From positions 8,375,047 to 8,439,046 of the forward strand of contig OZ024786.1 in NCBI GenBank assembly GCA_964017065.1: 64,000 bases of DNA, read 5' to 3'. The position numbers were made by a program, and so were the translations under genes. This DNA is from Haliclona indistincta (Eukaryota > Porifera > Demospongiae > Haplosclerida > Chalinidae). Under the pieces are notes generated by a model, which worked only from the letters and a program-made list of their open reading frames with translations, was not told the origin of the DNA and made no database searches. Shown here piece by piece: positions 51,620 through 60,850 of the stretch (its first letter is position 1; the number at the start of each line of letters is the position of its first letter).

Positions 51620-52650
51620 TGCCTTGGTGGGTGGAGCCACGAGGCATACAGTAGTTCGTTTGTGTGTGTATCTGTGTGTGTGTGTGTGTGCCGTTCTGTC
51701 TGTTACTTCAGTTTTGCGGCGTGCGCTGAAAGGTAAGCTCTGAAACTAGCAATGCAAGTGGAACTCAATATTATCTCGCTTTTGAACATGTGAAAGCTTC
51801 ACACGAAGCTTCGTTCTTGAGTTATGGCGTGATTTGCTTGTTTACCGTTGCTGGCGATCTGGACTTCTTCAAAGGCAAAGCTGTGCACAGTTGACTGCCT
51901 AGAAGCTGATAGGTTAGAATTTTACTACAGGATAGCAGCACAGGTCCAGAGAAATCATGTAGGCAAACTATGGAAGCTGTCTCGCTCGTTGTATGCGTGT
52001 GCTGTGCTAAAACACTGTATACACACCCAGTTGAATTGTGGTTAGCACTGATTGGCTTCTGATTGCATAACTAAAGCACTGCATTGTGATTGCTGTACAG
52101 AAATCCATGCATCTGCAGTTGCTGTGTTTGTGGAATGGTGGATAGTTGTGTTTGTGTCATTCCACCGAGGCATCTGCACCTTAGGTGCTTCATTTATGTG
52201 TTTAATGATAATTCTGCTGTAATATGTTTGTCCCATCAGGTTGCAGTCGTGGTTTAGTTTTTTCAGCTGCTTTGTGGCAGCACTAATCCATTTTCGTTTG
52301 CTAGAGCTTTCGTCAATGTCGTCAACACAAAGCGGCTTGTGCTTTTCATTGGAGAGGCTATCAGGTGCATACTTTTCTAGTTGCAAACATGCATACTGGC
52401 AAAGTTTAGTGTCTTTGAGCTGTAAGCTCTTTATGTTGTTATGCCTCAGTGGGCGGAGCCACTGGACATACGGGTAGTTGTGTTGTGTAGTTGTCTGTAG
52501 GATTTCTCGTTTCTCGCTGAAAACTCATCGCTGAAACGTGCAACACTAGCTTAAGTCAATATTTGCTCAAAACTGAATTGTAAGGATTTTGGTTATAAGG
52601 CTTTGTTCGTGAGTTATGACGTGATTTGCTTTCCTTGATTTTTGCTCAGT
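51620..52650. repeat. two copies of a dispersed repeat (GGTGGGYGGAGCCAC)
   Basis: TTATGCCTTGGTGGGTGGAG at about 51618 and TTATGCCTCAGTGGGCGGAG at about 52439 begin related stretches of about 200 bp. Both continue through CGCTGAAA and GTGAGTTATGACGTGATTTG-like sequence. Orientation is the same. A TG microsatellite lies in the first copy. Function unknown. Confidence 0.7.
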
Positions 52651-53605
52651 GTTTTCGCTAGGATTTGAAAACCGAGTGGTGCAATCCAAACATAATTGCA
52701 TAGTGTCAATTCAATATCATTATTATACCATTATTGCTCTTGATCAGACAAAATTACCAAAATCTGATAATCATCACTGGGATTGCAGTAAAAATTGTGA
52801 AAACCAAGTGGTGCAATGTAACAACCAAGTGGTGCAGCACCACCAGAAAAAAAAGCCTAGTGAGAACACTGGTTTTGCTGCTCATCTGGTATTCTGTCAA
52901 AAGAAGAATGTTTACTTTCGACTGTTTAGCAACATTTACTGAGTGAACGACGTCGTGGCACTGCAAAAGGAACTAGTTGAGCCAGTGCTTGAGTGACGAC
53001 TTCACAAATGCACTTCTGTGATAATCTTCTCCCTTGCCGCTGTAGTGATCCGTGATAGATTTGAACAAGAGCCGCTTCAAGAATGCTTTCTTGCGTAACC
53101 ATTTCACTTCCAATCCATTTTTTCAGCATCTCCTCACTCAGCACTAACACCTGCATCATTTTAGCTGTTGTTCCTCTCTCATACTTAATCAGTAGCTTAG
53201 CAGATGTAAATTCGCGACAAACGTCGTATCTCTGCATCTGATATCGCGACTCTTTACTCGCGACTCTTGTCGTACACTTGAAGGCAAGCCCGGTACATCT
53301 CTTCAGTTCTTGAACGCCGATGATGGTTGGAGATTATAGTTGGTAAGTTTCTTCAGAGTCACCGCTGAATGCCGCACCAATGTCTTCGATAGTTCATGAT
53401 CGCTGGAGCAGTCACGAGTCAACAAGAGAACTAAGGCATACCAAAGTAACTCAAGAAATGGAGCACCAAAGGTGCAGATGCCTCGGTGGAATGCAACCAT
53501 TTGACAAAGATAGAAAACTGCAGCTGTTATACTTTCTGCATGTAGTTGTTGCAGCACAATACTTGAACAAAGTAGTGGTTGCAGCTATGCAATCAGAAGC
53601 CTAGT
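52053..53605. repeat. old inverted repeat with ~150-bp arms; unassigned ORFs between
   Basis: Left arm 52053-52200 and right arm about 53455-53605 are inverted relatives: CATTCCACCGAGGCATCTGC occurs at 52161 and its complement at about 53480, and GGCTTCTGATTGCAT at 52053 mirrors ATGCAATCAGAAGCC near 53588. Minus-strand ORFs of 84 residues (53303-53557) and 103 residues (52926-53237) lie in this span. I recognise neither; they could be exons or remnants of an element gene. Confidence 0.6.
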
Positions 53606-54074
53606 AGTGCTGACCACAACATAGCAACAGACTGTTTAGTTGACAAAATTACTTAATATAACTGTGCCTACTACCCAACCAACAATCAACAGAATTTTGA
53701 AATAATGTATATGTTCCGCACATTCTAGGAATTTGCGCATTCTATAGAATGCGCTGCTCATTCTAGGAATTCCTAGAATGGGCGCCATTCTATAGAATGG
53801 CGCCCATTCTATAGAATGTGCTGCGCATTCTATAGAATGGGCAGTCTACAGAATGCGCAAGTCACTTGCTCATTCTGTAGATACGCATAAGCATACCACA
53901 GCAGCCACTAGCCTATCTACATGGCATCAAGTGAGGTCTTCGTACTCCAGGACAAGTTGTGTCGTGTTCTACATTTAACTATGCACCCACAGTGTCGTTT
54001 ATTAAGATCGAGTGATGTACAAAGCCATTCGTTTAAAATTATATATTATGCAATGAAGTAATAGTATCACACAA

Positions 54075-54718
54075 TCATTTGAAGAAAAGTTGAATCTCTT
54101 CTTTGCTTAATCCAGGATTCTTCTTTGTCATAGCATGGTATCACCGACTGCATGAGAATGAACCATAAGACAGTAATGTGTGAGATAATAATACCTCTCT
54201 AAATAAAATGTCGTTGCTTAGTCGAAAAGCCGTTTCTTCGTTTTTCACTAACTTCCACGCGATATCTTGTTGTAACTTGTATACTAGGTCACCTAACTAT
54301 CAGACAAGAGAAAATCTTGAAATTACACATTCAAACTCTGTATACCTCTTCACTAGTGAAGTGATCAAGAGATGCACCATGGGCATCCAACTGCAGGATT
54401 TTCAATTCATTGGCATCACTCCCTGTTATGTGCCGTTTCAGAATCAAATTTCTGTCTTCATTTACTATGTCCCCTCTAATTATCTTGTTGAGGTTTTCCT
54501 ATACCAAAATATAGTTTTATACATAACGATTTGTATTAACAGCAACCTTATTCTCATCGATAGCAGCGCTTACTTCATCATACGTGGGCCACACAATTTC
54601 ATTTACAGCCCTGTCATAAAATATTATTTACAAGACAATGTTTGTTACGCATACTTACATTTTCCCACAGTTTGGATTTAGCAGCTTTTTCCTCCTCCAA
54701 ATCACTTTGTGCTTTGAT
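54075..54718 (-). CDS. probable multi-exon gene of unknown function
   Basis: Read on the minus strand, short exons with plausible GT-AG borders appear: 54718-54659 (QSDLEEEKAAKSKLWEN), about 54610-54547 (VNEIVWPTYDEVSAAIDEN), then a segment with ENLNKIIRGDIVNEDRNLIL and HITGSDANELKILQLDAHG, then one with LGDLVYKLQQDIAWKLV and NEETAFRLSNDILFRE, ending near 54075. Introns would be about 48-60 nt, like those of the MULE gene. Codon phase fails at one junction (54659/54610), so either a border or a base is wrong. The charged, helical composition is protein-like, but I know no family. The 157-codon plus-strand ORF at 54208 is antisense to these exons. Confidence 0.4.
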
Positions 54719-54750
54719 CTAAATGTAATATGTGGACAGTAATTGATGCA

Positions 54751-54753
<3 letters not shown>

Positions 54754-54840
<87 letters not shown>
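54754..54840. repeat. (GT)n microsatellite
   Basis: About 43 uninterrupted GT dinucleotides. It explains the Cys-Val run in the overlapping plus-strand ORF. Confidence 0.98.
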
Positions 54841-54842
<2 letters not shown>

Positions 54843-55096
54843 ACATCTTACTGATCACAATAGGCATGTAGGGAATAAATATTGCCCTACGAATATTGCA
54901 ATTGTGACAAATAGTTTCTACACACATGGGATGTTTTCAAGATGAGGCATACTCAGGCTCATCCCAATAAACAAAAACACATTGTGAAACTTACAAGATG
55001 TTTGCACAGTCAGAGATAATCAATGCTAGCCTCAATGCTAGCATCACTGCTGGTTCCAGTTGGGGTTGGTAGCTGCACTAGCGGATGAATCATTGG

Positions 55097-55272
55097 AGTA
55101 AGCAATGGCGTGCAACTGAGCTATAGGCTCCAGGGCAAGCCGTTGCGCGCCTGATGGATGAGTAAGTTGAGTAGGCGGCAGCGTGTGCAAGCTAGGCTCC
55201 AGGGTAAGTTGCGCGCCTGATCAGATGGATGAGTTGAGTAGGCAATGGTGTGCAAGCTAGGCTCTCGACATG
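55097..55272. repeat. short tandem repeat, ~65-bp unit, about 2.5 copies
   Basis: The series GAGTAGGCGGCAGCGTGTGC, AAGCTAGGCTCCAGGG and TTGCGCGCCTGAT repeats with small differences. It lies inside the palindrome-bounded element, just before its right arm. Confidence 0.75.
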
Positions 55273-55451
55273 CAGGGCTGCGGCGCCTCAGTAATCAACA
55301 TTGACTCAAAGCGTACAAGTGTCTAGAATGAGCAAGTGACTTGCGCATTCTGTATAGACTGCCCATTCTATAGAATGCGCAGCACATTCTATAGAATGGC
55401 GCCCATTCTAGGAATTCCTAGAATGAGCAGCGCATTCTATAGAATGCGCAA

Positions 55452-55651
55452 NNNNNNNNNNNNNNNNNNNNNNNNNNNNNNNNNNNNNNNNNNNNNNNNN
55501 NNNNNNNNNNNNNNNNNNNNNNNNNNNNNNNNNNNNNNNNNNNNNNNNNNNNNNNNNNNNNNNNNNNNNNNNNNNNNNNNNNNNNNNNNNNNNNNNNNNN
55601 NNNNNNNNNNNNNNNNNNNNNNNNNNNNNNNNNNNNNNNNNNNNNNNNNNN
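55452..55651. other. assembly gap, 200 N
   Basis: Exactly 200 undetermined bases begin within the palindromic right arm of the preceding element. A round number suggests a placeholder length, not a measured one. Confidence 0.99.
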
Positions 55652-56190
55652 AAGTCATCAAAGTAATGCTTCCACCAAGTCTGTTGTTGGCTTGAGACAC
55701 CGTACTAGAAATGTTCTGTCATCTGTATCATACTCTCTGTCAACTCAGAGTTGTTAAGGTTCTGTAACATAGGCAGTGTTATTGTTGTGGATAGCTTTCA
55801 TTGCTGTATGCTTCAAGTCGTAGAAATATTGCTAGCTGAATCACATCCAGTCAGACCATGGAGTGCAGGGAGACACCTTGCAAGCTTGTCCCGATGCAGT
55901 GCTGTGCAGATGTCATGTGACACATGACGAAGCAGATGATAGGATGATGTACCATATGCAGGATATTCTAATCAGGTTATCTTCCTGCACTCCATGCAGG
56001 CTCTGACTGGATGTGATACAACTAACAAGATTCTACGAAGCATGCAGCAATGAAAGCTATCCACAACAATTTAACACTGATACAGAACTTTAACAACTTA
56101 GAATTGACAGAGAGTATGATACAGATGGCAGAAATTTTTCTAGTAAGGTGTCTCAAGCCAACAAAAGACTTGGAAACATTTGCTAAACTG
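55652..56190. repeat. long inverted repeat, arms >220 bp
   Basis: 55660-55880 is the imperfect reverse complement of about 55965-56190. Shared blocks include TGGATAGCTTTCATTGCTG (55780), ATCACATCCAGTCAGA (55840) and TTGGCTTGAGACACC (55687), each mirrored on the right. The loop is about 85 bp. The left arm begins at the gap, so it may be longer. The right arm overlaps the start of the pseudogene reading below. Confidence 0.85.
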
Positions 56191-56545
56191 CGTCTTGCTG
56201 CTTTTAATAGCAATTCCCTCAAAACGAACTTTGAAAAATTCTGCACATCAGCCAATGCATGAACGCTTACTCAAAGAGCATAATATTATCAACAACAGAT
56301 ATGGATACAAGCCCACTTAAAGATGCCAGTTTAGAAATGAACGCTGAGTCGTATGGTTTCACTTTTGTGAAGAAAGAAAATTTAATTGTTCCTGATAATT
56401 ATTGTTATCTCCAAGCCTGAAGACCTTCCTGATACTTGCACATGTGGCAAATGCGGCCACAAGAATGGATGTCACTGCAGGGTAGCTGGAATCAAGTGTT
56501 GCAAATACTGCAAGTGTATAAAGGAGGTGAATCTTGCAAAATCCC
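56050..56545 (+). pseudogene. decayed transposon protein C-terminus with CXC cysteine motif
   Basis: Pieces in different frames read in order as a protein end: AEIFLVRCLKPTKDLETFAK and FAKLRLAAFNSN (56050-56262), then YGFTFVKKENLIVPDNY, then PEDLPDTCTCGKCGHKNGCH with CRVAGIKCCKYCKC. The Cys pattern CxC-x2-C-x5-CxC-x5-CC-x2-CxC is the type seen at the C-terminus of many invertebrate transposon-borne proteins. At least two frame changes and stops separate the parts, so it is non-functional as assembled. The family is not named with confidence. Confidence 0.5.
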
Positions 56546-56599
56546 TATCACTGAATAACTTCATTTTTGTGAACATCATTCTTGTAATACTATATGCTG

Positions 56600-57515
56600 C
56601 CTAAGTTTTATGTTTAAATGAATCCTCAAGTTAATAAATTGTGCCTTTTTGTTGGTAATACCCTGTACTTGTACTGTTTCAAACCATCAGAATCAAATTC
56701 TTTAGAATAGAGACGTTAATGCATTTCAGAGAAAGGTGTAGCCATTTTTGCTTTTTTGCAGTGAATATTGGTTTTGGCACACTTCCTAATACATTCCTTA
56801 GGGTCATATTAACTTAGAACAGTTGCCAGAAAGTGAATGGTTAAGAAGATAGACCAATTATTGTTAGTGACATTGCCGATAAAAAGGGCGTGGTCAATTT
56901 CGGGTATTTCGCAGCGGATAGACAAAAAGGCACATATCACATCTTATTCCTTGGGGTCAAATTACCCTAAAACAGTTGAGTTATCCTCTCCTAAATTAAA
57001 TGCATACAAATCTTAGTCAGGGCCTAGACTAGTAGTAATGAGAGTATTATAGTAATTCATAATAATGAACAACTAATTTTAGAAAACACAACAGAATACA
57101 GAAGAATGATAATAAAATGCTGAATGATAAATACTATACTAGTACATTCATGGAATGGCAGGGGCGAGCCTGAGCATTGATGTATTAATTCTACAGATAT
57201 TTCTAAGCATAATTTATGCTATCTTTACCAGAGATAGTGGTCACAGTTAACAAAAACTATGATGTACTATGGGCTAAAGTCGCAAGTCTGAGTTGAGATT
57301 CCAGGCTTAGTAACTGATAAGACAATGCAATTGATTATGCTGCAGTATTGAAATTTTGTTGCAATCAAAAATCAATAATATTTAATTTGATGAACAAATG
57401 TGGTTTCTAAAAATAATTTCTAAAAACAACTGTTTATGTTGTGTCCAGGATGTCTAGACGACATTAAAGTGTATGTAGTACTTGGCCTGTCCTGTAGTGA
57501 AAGAAAATGACTGTA
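56600..57515. other. no recognisable gene; one internal direct repeat
   Basis: AT-rich sequence. A block with ACATTCCTTAGGGTCATATTAAC and AGAACAGTTG at about 56791 recurs in diverged form at about 56946 (TTATTCCTTGGGGTCAAATTA, AAACAGTTG). Nothing else is supported. Confidence 0.5.
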
Positions 57516-57516
57516 T

Positions 57517-58054
57517 TAGAGAGATTAAGTTTTTATTACCTGTACGTGTAACGTGTTAAAGATCACGTGAGCGCTATAATAAGTGGGCTGGGCTGGCTTA
57601 CCCGTTGATTTTACCCGTACAGTGCGTGTAGACCACTGTCTACAGGTTGGCAGTTTACCTGTGGATTTTGTTGCTCAAAGTTTCATCAATTCCACGTTTG
57701 TTACAGATGTATGTGTAGCTTGATTCCTGCTCTACATGCTCGACTTTTCGAAACGCCGATACGAGCTGTCCTTCGCCCGTACAAGTCAACAGGGCAGGAA
57801 CGACCATGGCTCATCAAGTTGCTGGTTAGTTTGTCGAGCTACAAGCGTTTTGTTTACCCTTTGAACCATGCTCAACGCGAATCCTGGTCGTCTCTTGTCT
57901 TCTTAGCTACACACCCGAGCGCTCTGCTACATGCTCGAGTACAGGTATTACCCGCTACGCCTGCAAAACTTAATCACCGTTAGTAGCCTGCCTGTGACGT
58001 CTAACGCTAGTCTACAGGTTACACGTTACGCGTTAATAAAACTTAACCTCTCTA
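57517..58054. mobile_element. MITE of the N-RAG-type element family, TA-flanked
   Basis: The ends TAGAGAGATTAAGTTTTTAT and the complement of CTTAACCTCTCTA are inverted with few mismatches and include TA on both sides. The subterminal CTGTACGTGTAACGTG and GGTTACACGTTACGCG blocks, and the body (TACAGGTTGGCAGTTTACCTG, CCACGTTTGTTACAGATGTA), align with the copies at 47295 and 32375. Small ORFs inside (57711-57983) are not shared by the other copies in intact form. Confidence 0.85.
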
Positions 58055-58286
58055 TTGATGAAAAAACTAGTACTTCAGATTGCACCACTAGTGCTGTGGA
58101 ATGTATGTGCAGCAAGAACAGTTGTTATGCTGACAATACTTTGCTTTCATCATTAGTACTATCAGCAGGTGTACACAAACTGATAAGGAAATAATAATTA
58201 CTTACCAACTTACCATAGAGCAATCTGTGCAACAGAGCAAACACTATACACTAGTCTTTAAGCATCAAAAGTACTATAAATAATTA

Positions 58287-59955
58287 TTATAAAGTCTTGC
58301 TAGCATTACGAGATAGATAAAGCAATCGATCATCTTCTGTACGACGCTCAATAAACCTTTGACTTTTAGAAAGGTTGGCTACACGTTGATAATCAAATGG
58401 AGGGTCAAAGACAAGGCTACTGAGAGTGCGCACGCATGACAATGCAACAAATGTGAGCCCTACACAAAACTCTTTAGTACCAATATCCAGAACTACCTTG
58501 TCTAATGTTAGACCCTGTGCTTTGTGTATTGTAATTGCCCATGCCAGCTTCAATGGAAGCTGTAACCTAGAACAAGCACTACTCCCACTCATCCATGACC
58601 GACGAAGAGGAACTATAGGTACTGTACCATCTGATAGTGTGGGACCTGTGTATGCATCAAAATGAACCATCACAGCTGTTGGTAGTGCAGGACCTCCACT
58701 CTGGTAGCATATTGCCTGAACTGTTCCCATGGCACCATTCACCAGTCCAGCCTCCACCCACAAGTTAGATATGAGCATCACTCTGGCACCTTTAGCTATG
58801 TGAATCACTGCCTCTAGTCCACTTGCATCATCTGAACTGGCCTTATCAGCTCTTGGTCCACTATGAACTGCCTTGATCTGTGCTACAGGATGACTACACT
58901 TCTTAAGTTGATTTATATTACGCTCAGCTACACTTTCTACTGTAGGAGTGCATTAGTAAATGTGGGCAATTCACTTACGCGTGCAGCACTTCGAGTCATC
59001 AGATACTGCCAGTCATCAGTTGTCAACTTGCCATCTCTTAGAGACAAGAGCATATCCCTGAACCTTATCTGCTCAGGATCCTCTCCAGCCTGTCGCATTA
59101 CTTGAGTGAGAACTACTGCTTTGTCAAAGCACTGATATGCTGTACTACCCAAATCAGAGAGAGCTGATCTGGTATCAGATGAATACAACGGTAGATCCAT
59201 CACAGGAGGAAGCTGCCCAAAGTCACCAAAGAGAAGACATGAACTCCCTCCCAGTACCTCATCAGCATGGTGTGGAAATGCTTGTTGAAGACGCTTGTCA
59301 ACTTGTCCAAAAATTTTCCGCCCCACCATAGACATCTCGTCAATTATGTACTTGACCTCAGCAAATGATTGCTGCAAACTCCGAAGCCTGTCTCCTTCTA
59401 AATCTTTAAAGTCACCCCTTGTAGGCAGAGAGAGTAGTGAATGTAGTGTGCAACCATGTACATTGAATGCAGCTACTCCTGTTGGTGCTGCTACCTTTAC
59501 CCGTTCTCCCAGCAACCCTCTCAAGCAGCTGATGAGGAATGACTTACCAGTGCCAGCTGTACCAGACACAATGGTTCTACCCTATCTGACTCAAGATGAG
59601 CCTGTACGTCCTGGTTGTAGTTGCTTACTCTGTAGTAGCTGAGGGTCATTGGTGTTAGTATGTGCAATCCTTACCTGAGTTTCCTTATGCTTGGTGATGA
59701 AACGAGGACACTCTTCTAGATTGGGATAGGCCAAACCTGCTTCCAGCCAGTTCACGTCTTCAATCTGAGTCTCGCCATTTTGACCAAGTTGTGGACAGCT
59801 TTGGCAAATAAGCATCCATTCCTCCACCTCCCTAGTATTAGAGCTACTCTCAAGAGTGTTCTCCTCGTTTTCACTTTCATTATTCACATCACTCTCTCTA
59901 GCTAGCTGTATGAAGGTGTCAATGTCATCCTGTAAGCATGGGGGTGCATTGCTTG
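58287..59955 (-). pseudogene. PIF1-type helicase, frameshifted (Helitron-like or captured)
   Basis: Helicase superfamily 1 motifs appear in order on the minus strand: Walker A SGTAGTGKSFLI near 59560, APTGVAAFNVHG, Walker B IIDEMSMVG, LLFGDFGQLPPV, VVLTQVMRQ, then ARVMLISNLWVEAGLVNGAM and LKLAWAITIHKAQGLTLD with TFVALSCVRTL near the end. The region upstream (about 59955-59640) is acidic and reads PPCLQDDIDTFIQLARESDV. Frame changes occur between about 59640 and 59570 (probably two) and near 58940. PIF1 helicases of this kind are found in Helitrons, but no Rep/HUH nuclease or Helitron terminus was seen here, so a truncated Helitron, or a relocated host-type helicase copy, are both possible. 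Confidence 0.8.
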
Positions 59956-59987
59956 ATAAAACAAACCTGGAATATGGCCGTCACTAT

Positions 59988-60042
59988 TCGCTGGACTGGA
60001 CTACTGGACTGGAATACTGGACTGGACTACTGGACTCCAATT
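59988..60042. repeat. CTGGACTGGACTACT minisatellite
   Basis: Three to four imperfect copies of CTGGACTGGACTACTGGACT lie immediately beyond the 5' limit of the helicase pseudogene. Confidence 0.9.
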
Positions 60043-60059
60043 TTTGTATCTAGAATTCA

Positions 60060-60850
60060 ATTTTTACGGGTCCTCGTTTAATGAATATTAATGAGCAAAC
60101 TTATTTTGTCACACAGAAAGTACCAGACAGCACAGAACTTGCTTCATAGCATGTGACGGTCTCTATACATGCATAGTCAGGCCTGAGGGACTCTATCTGC
60201 AATGGACGAAGTGCGTGCATCATGTAGCAGCTCAATCATAGCTCACACATCACGATGCGTAACGATCTTGTGCTCGCGATTTCTCGAAGTGCAGTGCTAG
60301 GAAGTGTAAAAAGTCACGCTTGAATCAAGGTATAGTAAGGACATTTTTGAAGGCACAAGCACAGCACAAGAGACCGTGGCCGTCCGCGCCTACTTGGATT
60401 ACGCCCCTTAGAGAGACGCAAGTGTTGTTTGCGAAACAAAAGTAAACATCAAACATTAAACATGATCTATCCTTGCTAGCACCTTGACCTAAACTTTTCT
60501 CAGTCACAGCTAGCTATAGTGCTCATGCACTGTAGCTGCCGCTTATGCTGGGATCGCTGCAAACAAAAATCATCAGTAAGAGATGAATATTGTCAATTTT
60601 TTGCTGTAGATTAATTGCAACCAAAGTATAAAAACAGTATTATAATGATAAGCGCACTATAATGCTGATGTATGCAGTTACAAATCGTGTTGTGCGTTAA
60701 CTTGTGTAACAATTAACGTACAAAGAGAGTATTCCGCTACGTCATTTTCACATTATCATAATAATAATCACAAAGATTCAAGCAAACAAGAGTGACAATA
60801 ATAATACAGTAGTCACCATGTACACTGAGTTCAATGTCAAATGCCATCAG
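60060..60850. other. no gene recognised
   Basis: A 60-codon minus ORF (60325-60507) and AT-rich flanks only. No terminal repeat matching the downstream transposase gene was identified. Confidence 0.5.

Larger units (their letters stand above)
53722..55451. mobile_element. element bounded by CATTCTATAGAATG-palindrome arms
   Basis: The left arm (about 53722-53883) is a chain of short palindromes, CATTCTATAGAATG and CATTCTAGGAATTCCTAGAATG, separated by GCGC-type spacers and ending CAAGTCACTTGCTCATTCTG. The same chain occurs in reverse complement at about 55323-55451, running into the assembly gap. The enclosed 1.4 kb holds a probable multi-exon minus-strand gene, a (GT)n tract and a short tandem repeat. 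The outer boundary on the right is hidden by Ns and no target duplication can be read. Confidence 0.65.

Noticed and set aside
54208..54681. 157-codon plus-strand ORF
   Set aside because: It is antisense to better exon-like segments on the minus strand, and its composition is AT-driven and hydrophobic without motifs.
54730..54945. Plus-strand ORF with a Cys-Val run
   Set aside because: It is generated by the (GT)n microsatellite.
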